Of a stretch of 64,000 nt of DNA, positions 1 to 10,440 are shown one piece after another. The notes beneath the pieces are model-generated. The model made no database searches. It was not told where the DNA came from and saw only the letters and a program-made list of their open reading frames with translations. The stretch spans positions 1 through 64,000 of the forward strand of contig JAFISE010000134.1 of assembly GCA_022560025.1 (NCBI GenBank). The letters run 5' to 3'. Within the stretch, counting starts at the first letter, position 1. Each line of letters starts with the position of its first letter. The translations under genes and the position numbers were made by a program. Source of the stretch: Stagonosporopsis chrysanthemi (taxonomy: Eukaryota; Ascomycota; Dothideomycetes; Pleosporales; Didymellaceae).

Positions 1-2179
1 GCTATTGTATGTGGCTCTATAACCTCATTTTGTGATGAGCTTCAAGGCTCGGAGCGGGCGTCACGCGAATCCGGGCGTCACGCGCACAGACACGGTAAGG
101 CTCTTGAGAAATTGTTGAGGACATCACTTCGACTTGTGATGGCATTTTTAACAGCGTCCATCGAATAAAGCACAGAACTATCGTCGGCACTGCATTCGCA
201 TCACCTGCTGCATGGATGGAACATTACCACTGAACTGTCTGAGAATGTTAAATCGATTTTTAACCTGGAACGACCAATCATACGTGCACTCTGACTTTTC
301 TTGTGCTATACTGCCATTCTGGAAAAACTCGATTGCCTGAATGGAGGACGAAGGATCGGATCTACGCTTCCAGGCACACAAGACAAGCGCGTGGATTGAA
401 CGAGATCGGACGCTGTAAGAGTTGATCCACCAAGAACATTCAGCTTCTACGATAGAATATAACCAATCGATGGTATCTTACCTTTGAGCTGGAGCTAGCA
501 ACTCGAATCGATCCGAAAAAGTATGAGTCGAGGCATCTGGACTGTCACGACGACCACCAGACGAGGAACGGGCGTTTTCTTCTCATCGCCATAGAACAGT
601 TCATTTTTGCCTCAAAGAGGAGAAGTGGAGTGGCACTACCATGCTGAGGGACAGGAGCAGCGTGACTCCTAATCGACGGGCGACACGGAAAGACAATATT
701 GTGTGATGTTTGACTGATTTCTTTAACGAAAGAAGCGAAACCACTCATATAACTGCAAGAAGAAGTCATGGAAGATTCGGATGATGAGACGCTGTTCAAA
801 TCATCGTTCACACTAACGGTCGAGAAGATAGACGAAGCTCGGTTTGCTGGCCACATCACAGCTGCCTTGCTCTTGCTCAATTCCACTCGATATGAATCGA
901 GAATGCCTTAGTTCCTCAAGGTCTTTGCAATGTTACCAGTGAAGGCTTAGTTATCAGGCTTGAGATACATGATCTTAGTGCCCTTTAGTTTGCCGCACAC
1001 CAGTATCTAGTGCTAGCACTCTATACAGAAACGGCAAGCATACAATCAAGGCTTTACAAAAAGAGAAAGAAACGAGCTTCTATTATGAACACGAACAGAC
1101 CGTGCATATTAGCTTGACCTGGCTCGTCACAGACCCTCAGTATGGCCTGAGATGGAATGGCACTGCGACAGATAAACCACACCAAGCTTTTCACACTCGT
1201 GTTAACTTTGAGCAAGGTATTTGCAATATTAACATAGTTACAAATCCTCAAAGAGGCATTACACACCCTATAGTATCATGTATGTAATGTAGTACAGCTT
1301 CTACAACACTTGACGCTTTAGACTGTGGTTACTATAGTAAATTTAGACAAATATTTTGTGGAAACACTAGTATAGAGAGGTATTTTTAAATTATAATCAA
1401 GGATATAAAGTCAAAAAAAATAGTTAGTATAATACTAAGAGTACTTACTTTACTATACTTAAGCAACTTAGTTCTCTTATTCCGCCTATGCTACTAGAGA
1501 AGACATTGCATGGGCATTAAGCCTCCTTCAAATACGCCTAGGCATTCCCTGGATTTTACGACTCACCAATCTATTCCGATACGAACTTGCAGTCTGCGAC
1601 CCAAGTTCTAGGTCACGCCAAAAGCTAAGTGTAGGTATGTAAGAGGAGCTCGCCTAGCACTTTGCGATTTGCAGATCGCTGTCCCGGCTAGAGGGTAACT
1701 GTTAAGGTTACAGGTAGTGATAGCCTGATAGGCATTGAGGGCCTTGGCATTCATGATTCCGTTCCCAAAGTTTTGTACAAAAGGACGCCCAGACCACGGC
1801 GCAGACACATGTTGTTCCAGAAGCGGGTGATGGATGCACAAGTATGCGTTCGCGCTCCCCTTCTTTTGGGCATGAGCTGCCAAACTCTCCCCTTTCCGAG
1901 AGTAGCGCCGGCAACAGCAGTTGTTGCGTGGTCTCGACAGGCGGGGTGCCACGCCTTCCAGGCCTACGGGACGGTACTAGTCCACAGCTTCGCCAGCCTC
2001 GACCAAGTAGCGTGGTCGATCTCGCTACCACTAACCACGACCCAAGCTGAACCCTCACAACAAGTTGCCGACTACAGACTCAAGTCCAGGCTGGTATGCA
2101 GTGAGAGTATCAGCAACTATAAAACCATGTCTTCCAACTTTATTCATTGCTTGTTCCGCATTCTTGAAAACGCAATACT
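1..2179. other. Gene-poor stretch with an AT-rich block
   Basis: I see no supportable gene here. The open frames are short, lack convincing starts and overlap one another on both strands. The segment around 1297-1480 is strongly AT-rich: 51 of 60 bases are A or T in 1381-1440, with many TpA steps. This is the kind of composition left by repeat-induced point mutation of an old repeat, but no terminal repeats or transposase motifs are visible, so a mobile origin is inference only. Confidence 0.5.
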
Positions 2180-2980
2180 ATGTACATCTTCCACACCTCT
2201 ATCGTCCAGTGGTTACTCCTTGCCGGTTCTGTCAGTGCCCTGCATGAGCCAACAGCTGCTTTGGACGCACGGGCGGACTGTGCGGTCGTAAATGGAGCCC
2301 TTACAGTGCTGAAGAAGCTGGGACCGCCCGCAACGGCCTTCTGTAACTCCTACCTTGCTATTCCAGCTACGAAAATCTCAACAACAACCACTACGCCAGT
2401 CACGTAAGTCTGTCTCATCTCGACTAGTGTGCTTTGTAGCTGACTTCGCACAGAACCGTAACCACTTCTACATCAACCACTACAGTGACAAGCTCCGTGT
2501 GCGGTCGTGAACCCGTCTTTAAGCAGGTCAATGGTCGACACGAGGATCGCTTTTACGAAAGCCTTCACGCTATGGAGAACGAATATCATGCACGATCGAA
2601 TAAGCTCCCCGCGGCTCTGATAGCTTTCAAAGCTGCTGCAATCTCAGCTGGATGCAAATGCCTTAACCTCCAGCCAAAGGCTACCACAACTACTACAGTC
2701 ACCGCACCGTTATCGGTAAGTTGGTTTATTATAGAAGTGACGAAGTTGGGACTGACCTTTAGTAAAGACCTCCAACGTCATCGCCACATCCACAACATGT
2801 ACCACATTTCCGCCAATCCAGCCAGTTTGCGTCCTAAGCGGCGAGCAGTGCGGTGATTCAACGACCGGCTTTGGAGAACTTCTATGCTGCGACGGGGGTT
2901 TATGCTGTGCCGAAGAGGGTGGTTTGGAGACAAATTTTATTTGCGGAGCCGTAAATCCTGTGCAGTGTGTGGGAATATAA
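2180..2980 (+). CDS. Secreted Thr-rich, cysteine-rich protein of unknown function (3 exons)
   Basis: Exons are 2180-2403, 2454-2715 and 2768-2980, with introns of 50 and 52 bp starting GTAAGT; all junctions keep frame. The protein starts with a signal peptide (MYIFHTSIVQWLLLAGSVSA). Two modules follow, each ending in a Cys-containing segment (FCNSYL, then CKCLNL) and a Thr-rich linker (ISTTTTT, ATTTTTVT). The C-terminus is a compact knot-like region with single Cys residues and two adjacent CC pairs (LLCCDGG, GLCCAEE), then two more Cys before the stop. Thr-rich O-glycosylated spacers joined to Cys-rich ends are common in fungal wall-associated or effector-like proteins. No enzyme motif is seen. 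The acceptor of intron 2 (TAAAG) was chosen because the earlier TTTAG would place a stop at once. Function unknown. Confidence 0.72.
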
Positions 2981-3132
2981 AACCATGTACTGATTGGAAG
3001 TCGACATGCGTGTCCTGCTCAGCGGCTAGAGAATATCACGACGTCGCGTTTTTGACTACCTATCGTGCATCTACTCCGCAACCTGAATCATTTTATCGTT
3101 TGGGTTACAGTCGTCTTCGCGCAATCGCTTTT

Positions 3133-4088
3133 TTATAACCATTCCGCGGTATTGCCCCAGTAGCTGAGGAACTGGCCGCTCTGCTCGACCTTGGAGTCTT
3201 TCACGACCTGCAAAACCCTCTTGACGCTCTCTTCAGCGGGAATAGGCCCCTCCCATCCTGGGTACTTCTGCATCAATCTGCCAAACATGCGCTGCAAGTT
3301 TTGGTTCTCGGCTTCAGTGACTAGGGGTTTGAGTCAGTATTGAGATCGGGGATCAAGAGCAGCCATAAATTAAGCAACAAAATGATCGACCTACAGTTGG
3401 CTGCGGCATCCATCAGCGTGTCTGTCGCCGTGGCGCCAGGCGAAATACTCAAGAAGGTGAATCCTTCATCCTGCAGTTCGGCAGCGAACTTGGTGATAAC
3501 AATGTTTCCGCCCGCCTTGCTCGTGGAGTAGGGTACAGAATTCGATATGCGCGCCGCGATGGTCTCAGGCACATCGGCGACGCTGGAGGAAATGTATGTC
3601 ACGCGCTTCTCCGTGCCCTTGCGGAGAAGTGGAAGAAAGGCGTTGATAGCGAAAAGCGGTCCGGCAACATTAACCTCATCACTCTTTCTCAGCTCCTCAA
3701 GAAAGAGCTCGGGCTTTTCAGCGAAGTCAGTGGGATTCATGCCGCCTGTCATAGAAAGATAGGCGCCGTTGATAAGCAAGTGGTCAATCTGGCCACCGAC
3801 AAGGGAGGAAGTCGCGCTGGCTGCAGCTTTCAACGAGTCGAAAGATACAAGATCTGCTTGGATTACATGCGTATTTGAAATCTTGTCGGTTCTGACTTTA
3901 TCCTCAAGGTCTGCGACATTGCGTGCAGTCGCAATCACGGTATTGCCTTCAGCAGCGAGAGTTTGGATGAGTTGATACTAGCAAGAATTAGCCTCGTTTT
4001 GTGAGTTGGTGTCACATGAGGAGAGTTCAGTGTGAAGCGTACGTACCCCAATCCCACGCGAGGCACCGATGACAACAGTGATAGACAT
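3133..4088 (-). CDS. Short-chain dehydrogenase/reductase, NAD(P)-dependent (3 exons)
   Basis: Exons on the minus strand are 4088-4047, 3977-3395 and 3320-3133, giving 270 aa; introns are 69 and 74 bp. The first exon encodes only 14 residues and contains the cofactor-binding motif GASRGIG, so it is easily missed. Further SDR hallmarks are an NGAY segment at the end of beta-4 in place of NNAG, a serine strand (YISSSVADV) and the catalytic YSTSK (YxxxK). These place it in the classical SDR superfamily of soluble oxidoreductases. The substrate cannot be read from sequence. It lies between two secreted Cys-rich genes, and I see no sign that they are functionally linked. Confidence 0.88.
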
Positions 4089-5228
4089 CTTGAAGGTATT
4101 GATGTTTTGAGGAATACAGTCTTGAATGCATGAGTTGTAAATGCTTTGAGATGCTGTTGTCTGGTACAAAGAACTGCTTCTTATACCAGAACTTGAAGTA
4201 AGTTATCATGCAAGAAATTGGTCAGCTGTACACTCTCAACGCCGAACCTTAGCGGAACGGTACACCTTTTCACTATCCAGGCAGTATCAATAGACCCGAG
4301 TGGATGCATTCAGTGAGACAGAAATCTTGCAGCGCCACTTCGCGTGCTTGGGCGCATTTTCGAATGCCAGATTGGCTCTTAAGGGCTGTCATATTCAGAT
4401 GGCTGGTACAAAGCAGTCGGCCACAACCTCCGTAACTTGTCCGCAGCGGGGACGAATCTATCAAATTTCGCGGTGGATGATGCGGACGCAGACATGTAGT
4501 GAGAAGACAGCTGGATGTGGACCATTGTGCGATTGGCCGCATACCCAGACTCTGACCAATCAACACAAGCTAACCCGCTTGTGGGATAGCGTGATCCTTA
4601 CAAAACCTTGACGAACTTGTCGGCGCCCTGAGACTTCATCCCGTCGGGTCCTTATTCATTTATCATCCACCTTGACTCATGGTGTAGCAGTGTAAGCCAC
4701 ATAATGGCGTGCTGTCTTCGGGTCCTGCGATGCGGCGGCGGCTTGCCTCGATCACCCTTGTGGATGGGAACACGCTCAGAGAAGAGAAGTCTCGATCGAG
4801 CAGGTGTAGAACGTCGGTTTTCTCGATAGATGCCCATTGGAAGATGTTGTAGAAGACGGCGTAATTTTAAGCCGACGACCGCTGACTTGATGATAAATTC
4901 GGGTAGCTTTGGCGTGCATTGGATCCTGCAGGCTCAATGCAATCGTCCAGACCCATTATTCTACGCTCGTTGTACAGCTTACATACTCATTACGCAACAA
5001 CCTAGCACTTGACTCCAGCAATTGTATACTTTGCTGTGTGCGCTGATTCAGTTGAGTCAGAACAACTTTATGTCACCAGGCAGGTCTTTAAAATCGGCAA
5101 TAGTAATATTTATCTCTAAGGTAGATTTGAGGACAATACAAAACAGCATATTACAGATCGTGTCAACCAATCCCAGCAGTATCAGAACAAGCTGAGCAAC
5201 AATCGATGATCCGACCTCTAGAGCCAGT
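4089..5228. other. Intergenic, nothing recognised
   Basis: About 1.1 kb upstream of the SDR start and downstream of the minus-strand cysteine-rich gene. The short open frames on both strands do not resemble proteins and have no splice partners I can find. The proximal part presumably holds the SDR promoter. Confidence 0.4.
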
Positions 5229-5692
5229 TTACATCAACTTGCCGCCTGGGAAAGTGCGGTAAGGGCATCCGGTCTCAGAGTCACATCGGTTCTTGCCCTT
5301 CGGGCAGGGCTGTCCGTTTCCAGTCTCAATATCACAGCAATCGGAGTTCTAATGGTGTCAGCTCCCAGAACGTCCCTTTTTAGGAGGAAGACTTGAACTC
5401 ACGCATTTACTGCTTGGGATGCCCATGTTCACGCAGAAGTTTTGGGACTGCACGTTGCCGGGCGAAGTGCACGATGCTGAGCTGGTTTGCCTGAGACAGG
5501 CATCATAGCCTACGTCGCCGCCCCAGCAGCAGCCTTTGTCGCCGACTGTGCCGAAACCACCTGTAATGTAGCACTGGAAAGAGGTAGTCAGTGGGATGCT
5601 TTTGGAGAAGGAGCAATTGTAAAGAGGATGCTTACTTCGGCCGAAACGCTCACACCCAGAGCCAGAAGAAGGACGGAGATGGAGAACTTCAT
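5229..5692 (-). CDS. Small secreted cysteine-rich protein, effector-like (paralogue A, 3 exons)
   Basis: Exons are 5692-5636, 5573-5403 and 5348-5229 (introns 62 and 54 bp), giving 115 aa. Exon 1 is a signal peptide (MKFSISVLLLALGVSVSAE). The mature part holds 12 cysteines. Intron 1 lies directly before the first Cys codon and intron 2 directly after the seventh, both in phase 0. The end of exon 2 and exon 3 carry the signature C-x3-G-[IV]-P-x3-C, x2-D-C-C-x9-C-P, which recurs in the plus-strand gene at 6935-7365. Small size, secretion and an even number of Cys fit apoplastic effectors or wall-associated proteins; that role is inference. No known domain is recognised. Confidence 0.8.
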
Positions 5693-6934
5693 CTCGATGA
5701 TGAGTAGCGAGTGATAGGATTGACTTGAAAAGTAAAGTGGTGTTCGAAGCGAGAGATAATGAGTGATTTTGAAAGTGGAAGACAGTGAGTGACTGGGTTC
5801 GAGGTGGTGAGTTGATGAGGTCCAACACAGCAGGACTCTATCCTTTTGTAGGCATTTCTCTTTACTGATGTTCGAGCAAGAACGGATAATAAACGACAAT
5901 CGTTTGGTTGGAACCGCCATATGCTCCAATCCGAGTGAGATAGGTCCGAATGTCTTTATGTTTAGGTTTGACGGAGTACCCCTCCGACGTAGGTTCACAG
6001 CTAAGATGCTGCGCACTTTGACAGACATGAGACAGCGCTACCTCAGGTTTCGTCGCGGTCAGGTATGGCAGTATTATTTTGTCTTTGCATTGCTTTACGA
6101 CGTGGTGCGATTTCTCTCCATATTGCCATTGCGACCCGAGGCCTCGCGGTGCTGCTGCTGAAGTGCGTGTAAAGTACCCTAGTACGCTTTACACAAGATA
6201 TCCCCACATCGAGTCAGAGCACTGATCTAATTGTCGTACTTCTACCTATCAGAAGAGAGTCGCAATGTATCCTCTCAAGACTTACGCTAACGGATTCACC
6301 CGCACTCCTGACCCCTGACCCCACAAATCACAAATAGCCCCAACACGTGCCAACGACCCGTAGCCGTGGTATCGTTGAAACAAGGTCCTTGCAGCCTCAA
6401 ACGTGGGAGCCAGCTTGCCTACCAGGCAATTGCGCATGCGGACAAAACACTACACGATGAAACAAAAGTACGGCCGAACGCCACCGCATCAAGCTACTCT
6501 CAGGCATAGCTTCATCGAGCATTGGGAAAGACTGAACATCGAAACTGTGCGCAACTGTAGCCAAGTAGTCGCGTCTATACCGATACTTCCCGTATCCAGG
6601 GCGAGGACGAAGGCTGCAACGCGACCACACCGCTTCGTGCGCGCAACTTGCTACGCCCGAAACGAAGTCAACCATACCAACGCTGTCTCCATCGTGCTTG
6701 GAGCGACTACTCCGTGCCCCGGACAGCAACTCTACCGCTCAAAACATGTATAAGAGAGTAGATCTAAGCTCATCTCCAACACCACCACCGCCAATCTTTC
6801 TCTCATTCCCCCACAACATTGATCAATCACTCAAATACACATTCCTTGACCACCATCTGCACTTATCAATACCCCCTCTTTAACCACTCTTTACACTCGA
6901 ACCAACACCTCTCCCCCACCCCTCAACCACCACA
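5693..6934. promoter_or_regulatory. Shared divergent upstream region of the two paralogous secreted genes
   Basis: This 1.24-kb spacer separates the two head-to-head cysteine-rich paralogues and contains no convincing gene. On the plus-strand side there is a TATA-like TATAAG at 6749-6754, followed by a CT-rich leader (about 6770-6934) rich in CACC/CTC steps, a typical fungal 5' leader composition. Co-regulation of the pair from this spacer is plausible but not shown. Confidence 0.4.
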
Positions 6935-7365
6935 ATGCAGTTCCCCCTCCTCCTCACCGCGCTCCTCATCAGCGCCGCATCGGGCTCCCCAACGCCCGAC
7001 TCAGGAGGCGGCGTCTACGATGCCGTGAGCGCCCCCTTCTCCGCTCCAAACGACGCTGCAGTAGCTAACGCGCCCCAATGCAGTGCACCCCCGATAAAGA
7101 CTGCTGCTTCTCGACCGAGGGCGCTTGCCAGCGCCAGTCGTCGTTTGCGGTGGAGCGCTACGTCACGTGCGGGCTTGTCGCTTTATGCCCGGCCCTCGGT
7201 GTGCCGCTGGAGAGCTGCGTGAGTGTTCCGCCGCCCCTCTTCTCTCTTGTTTAGTGCAAGATAGTGATGTGGGGGGGATGTGTAAGGGTTTGCTGACAGA
7301 GACGATAGAGGGCGGATTGCTGTTCCATCGCGTCCAAGGGCGGAAGGGGATGTCCGGGAAAATAG
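6935..7365 (+). CDS. Small secreted cysteine-rich protein, effector-like (paralogue B, 3 exons)
   Basis: Exons are 6935-7024, 7084-7218 and 7309-7365 (introns 59 and 90 bp), giving 93 aa. Intron 1 has donor GTGAGC and branch GCTAAC; intron 2 has donor GTGAGT and branch GCTGAC shortly before its acceptor. Exon 1 encodes a signal peptide (MQFPLLLTALLISAASG). The mature part has 10 Cys. Exon 2 begins and ends with TGC, and exon 3 opens with x-x-D-C-C, exactly as in the minus-strand paralogue at 5229-5692. The cysteine spacing C-x9-C-x3-CC-x9-C is identical in the two proteins. This protein stops soon after the last shared Cys, so it lacks the final two Cys of paralogue A. If intron 2 is not removed, translation ends at 7254 with an odd number of Cys, which is less likely. 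Confidence 0.68.
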
Positions 7366-7712
7366 GCGGTGCATGTGGATGCTGTCTGTACGGCGGCCTG
7401 GGCATGAAGTTATGGTAGTGTGGAGAGACTATTACGGTTGACTGAGGCTTTCAAGTCTGATAACTAGGTAATGGAGATGGTTGGGTCGACAATGCGATTG
7501 TTTTATGTTCGACGATCATCATGCGTGATGGGTAGCCAGCAATATAACCGGCCCTGCGGGCTAATAAACAGACATGGGGAGTAGCGGGTCGAGAGGTGAA
7601 TGGATTGGAGCAGAATGTCTGTTCGCAGGAGCTAGAGATTGTTGTCTGTAGATATCAATAGTTCCAAAACGGGGTATAGTCTATAACCGTGATATGCCTT
7701 CCGCGCACTCCA
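7366..7712. other. Convergent intergenic spacer
   Basis: About 350 bp between the convergent 3' ends of the plus-strand cysteine-rich gene and the minus-strand phosphoserine phosphatase. It presumably holds both 3' UTRs and polyadenylation signals. Nothing else is recognised. Confidence 0.4.
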
Positions 7713-8876
7713 TCACCTCAGCAGCTCATCCTGCTCTTCCTTCGTGATACCAAACAGGTAGAGCAAGTCCTGCATGCTTCTTGTGTTCAGCCGCGCAGGA
7801 GCAAGAAGCTGTACCTTGGGCTTCGCATGGAATGCGACGCCCAGACCTGCGACACCCATCATAGGCAGGTCGTTAGCGCCGTCGCCGACGCACACGACCT
7901 GATCGAGCAGGATACCCTCCTTCTGAGAGATTTCCAGGACGTGCTGGCGCTTCTTTTGCGCGTGTACGATCTCGCCTGTCAGCTCGCCGGTCAGCGTTTG
8001 CCCGTCTTCGGAGACGACGAGGTGGTTCGCATGGGCATAGTCGAGGCCAAGCTGCTGACCCATCCAGCCAGTGAGGGGCGTGAAGCCGCCGCTCAAGACT
8101 GCGGTCTTGAAACCGAGTCTTTTGAGCGCGGTAATGAGCTCCTTCACGCCTTCGTTCAGTGTGATTCTTGGTCGCAGCGTCTCAAAGACCGTCGCAGGTA
8201 CGCCCTTCAGCAGCTTGCACCTGGCGCGAAGACTGGCTTCAAAATCCAACTCGCCATTCATGGCGGCTGCGGTGATGGCGGCGACCTCTTTCTCGACGCC
8301 AATCACGGCGGCGATCTCGTCGATGACTTCTTGCTGAATCAACGTGCTGTCCATGTCGAAGACTGCGAGGCGCTTGTAACGCCTGTTAATTGTGTCGGCT
8401 TGGAAGACACATTCGACGTTCCACACGAGCTCGAAGCGGGAGACTGATTCGTCGCGGCGGAGAGTTTCGAGGGAGACAGAGGAGGAGTTGGGGAGAGGGA
8501 AGATGACCTCGACGACGCGGCAGTGGTTGCTTTGCTCGAGCTTTCGGGCTCTGACTGTCTCAGCTTGGAGACTCGGAACGATGCTGGAAAGTGTGGTGGT
8601 GAAGTCATTCAGGCAGCTCTGGCTGATGTAGTTGCCATATAAGTTGTCGAGCGCGTCTGGGCCCTGTGTGGGTGGCTCGAGCGGGTAGGCCTCGAGATTC
8701 TTAGTCGGTGAGGCGCCATCTCTCAAAGTCTCCAGCGAGGCTGCAGGAAGGGTGTCCTGGGGCGTGTGCGGTACTTGGTCAGGAAGAAGCGCCTGGTGTG
8801 GCTTGTCGACCCGGTAGAAGAGCGTTGCGACGATGTGGACGGGCGACACGTCGAGGGCGGGCGGTCTGGATGCCAT
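7713..8876 (-). CDS. SER2: Phosphoserine phosphatase (last step of serine biosynthesis)
   Basis: An intronless 387-aa frame from a clear ATG. It belongs to the HAD superfamily SerB/SER2 branch, which hydrolyses O-phospho-L-serine to serine in the cytosol. HAD motif I is DMDST (residues 174-178, nucleophile D174), motif II is the serine in LSGGFTPL (about 262-268), and the Mg-binding motif IV is GDGAND (331-336). The roughly 170 residues before motif I form an N-terminal extension, longer than in bacterial enzymes of about 300 aa but usual for fungal homologues. It is transcribed divergently from the SDR gene at 9340 across a 463-bp spacer. Confidence 0.93.
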   Translation of the reverse strand: MASRPPALDVSPVHIVATLFYRVDKPHQALLPDQVPHTPQDTLPAASLETLRDGASPTKNLEAYPLEPPTQGPDALDNLYGNYISQSCLNDFTTTLSSIVPSLQAETVRARKLEQSNHCRVVEVIFPLPNSSSVSLETLRRDESVSRFELVWNVECVFQADTINRRYKRLAVFDMDSTLIQQEVIDEIAAVIGVEKEVAAITAAAMNGELDFEASLRARCKLLKGVPATVFETLRPRITLNEGVKELITALKRLGFKTAVLSGGFTPLTGWMGQQLGLDYAHANHLVVSEDGQTLTGELTGEIVHAQKKRQHVLEISQKEGILLDQVVCVGDGANDLPMMGVAGLGVAFHAKPKVQLLAPARLNTRSMQDLLYLFGITKEEQDELLR

Positions 8877-9339
8877 TTTTACAGTTGTTTAACGTCCGAG
8901 TGCGATTGGCTGGTTCGGCGAGGTATGGTGCCTTGACGTCTGCTCTGAGTGAGTGCTTTGGCGGGGTACAGCCAGAAACTGAAGGGTCCGGTCGCGGCCT
9001 GCAAGTTCATCGCGCTAGTGGCCCCGCCAGTTCAGGCACTCCCGCGGCGTTTGCAGTATTGTCTTTCTACATGTACACAGGACACGCTCTACCCTATTAC
9101 AAGTAGCTCGTGTTGCTCTAGCACTTTTGTGGTTGCTGGTGCGAGATGCTCTTTAGCTTCGACTGCCAGTGTCATGGCGCGGAACTGCGACTGCCCGAGG
9201 CTGCCGAGGCTGCAGCAGCTACTCTGCTGTTGTGGCTAAGGCGTCCGAATCGTCTCCATGGTCGCACGCAGCTGGCCAGCATAAGCTCCGCGTAGTTCCT
9301 CCTGTGTCACTGAACCCTCTTCCATCTTCCCTCAGCACC
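8877..9339. promoter_or_regulatory. Bidirectional promoter region between SER2 and an SDR gene
   Basis: This 463-bp spacer lies between divergent start codons and must hold both promoters. An open frame on the plus strand runs into the SDR gene from 9169, but it starts at a poor context and the sequence just before 9340 looks like an untranslated leader (CTTCC-rich, then CACCATGA). Confidence 0.45.
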
Positions 9340-10440
9340 ATGACTGACTACAGACCTGAGAGCATGGTTGCGGCCATCCGCCAATCTCCTCCCATTGATG
9401 TTACCACCGGATACGAGGCAGCATGGGTCAAGGGCAAGGTCATCTTGATAACAGGAGGCGCGAGCGGCTTCGGTGCTGGATTTGTGCGGCATTGGGCGAA
9501 GCATGGGGCCACCGTCATTGTTGGCGACATCAATGTGAAGATGGGCGATACGCTTGTGCGCGACGTGCGCAAGGAGACAGGCAACGAGCGCGTGCATTTC
9601 GTGCACTGCGATGTTACAGACTGGCAGTCGCAGGTTAATCTGTTTAAAGAGGCGGTCAAGCTGAGTCCTCACGGCGGACTTGACACAGTCGTCGCGAATG
9701 CAGGAATTGCTGGCGCAGACGTCTTGCCAGAGGGCAAGAATCTCGATGCCGCAGAGCCTCCGCCGCCAAACTTCAAGATCATGGACGTCAATTGCACCGG
9801 TGTTCTGTATACCACGCATCTCGCCTACTTTTGGTTGCCAAAGAACCCTGGGTCAAAGCCATGCAGCATCGACTCGAAGCCATCCACCACATCACCGCGC
9901 GATCGACATCTGTTGCTGCTGGGGTCAGTGGCGTCGCTCATGCCCATTGCTGTTCAACCGCAGTACAACACAGCAAAGCACGCGGTTTTGGGCCTGTTCA
10001 GAAGTTTGAGGGCGACGAGCTCTATGCAGGGAATACGTGTCAACTGCTTGTTTCCTTACTTCATCGACACACCTATCATTCCCGTAGTAGGTCGTCTGTT
10101 GCTGGCCGGCGGCGCCATGGGCCAGGTCGAAGACGTGGTCGATGCAGGCACGCGCTTTGTGTCCGACAGCCGCATTCTTGGTCGCTCATTGGTCATTGGG
10201 CCGAAGGTGCATGTCCGCCAGAGAGAGAACGGTGAATGGGACTTGGTGACGGCTGGATCACCCGGTAGCATCGAGACAGCAGTATTCGAGCCCTATGCAG
10301 ATGATTGGGAAGACGTGGATGCGTGGGACCGCAACCTCGTGAAGATCCTTAACTTGGTCCAGGCCGGCCGAGGTTGGGCGGGATGGGCTCATGATGTTGT
10401 CAAGACTGCCTTCTATGCATTGGGATTTGGACGAAAATGA
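9340..10440 (+). CDS. Short-chain dehydrogenase/reductase, 15-hydroxyprostaglandin-dehydrogenase-like
   Basis: A single-exon gene of 366 aa. The ATG at 9340 was chosen over in-frame upstream codons because of its CACCATGA context and because the SDR fold begins soon after. The cofactor site is TGGASGFG (residues 38-45), the NAG motif is at 120-122, a serine-containing strand (LLLLGSVASL) is near 196-199, and the catalytic YNTAK is at 209-213. This order is typical of classical SDRs acting on secondary alcohols of lipids or other hydrophobic substrates. The roughly 100 residues beyond the catalytic core include a tail containing GWAGWAHDVV that may contact membrane; that is inference. Confidence 0.85.
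   Translation: MTDYRPESMVAAIRQSPPIDVTTGYEAAWVKGKVILITGGASGFGAGFVRHWAKHGATVIVGDINVKMGDTLVRDVRKETGNERVHFVHCDVTDWQSQVNLFKEAVKLSPHGGLDTVVANAGIAGADVLPEGKNLDAAEPPPPNFKIMDVNCTGVLYTTHLAYFWLPKNPGSKPCSIDSKPSTTSPRDRHLLLLGSVASLMPIAVQPQYNTAKHAVLGLFRSLRATSSMQGIRVNCLFPYFIDTPIIPVVGRLLLAGGAMGQVEDVVDAGTRFVSDSRILGRSLVIGPKVHVRQRENGEWDLVTAGSPGSIETAVFEPYADDWEDVDAWDRNLVKILNLVQAGRGWAGWAHDVVKTAFYALGFGRK

Noticed and set aside
7219..7254. 36-bp intron in paralogue B ending TTGTTTAG
   Set aside because: Too short for a spliceosomal intron and lacks a branch site; the 90-bp alternative has a branch site and restores the paralogue signature.
9169..9339. In-frame 57-codon N-terminal extension of the SDR at 9340
   Set aside because: The SDR fold begins after the ATG at 9340, which has the better context; the upstream part is low-complexity and looks like leader.
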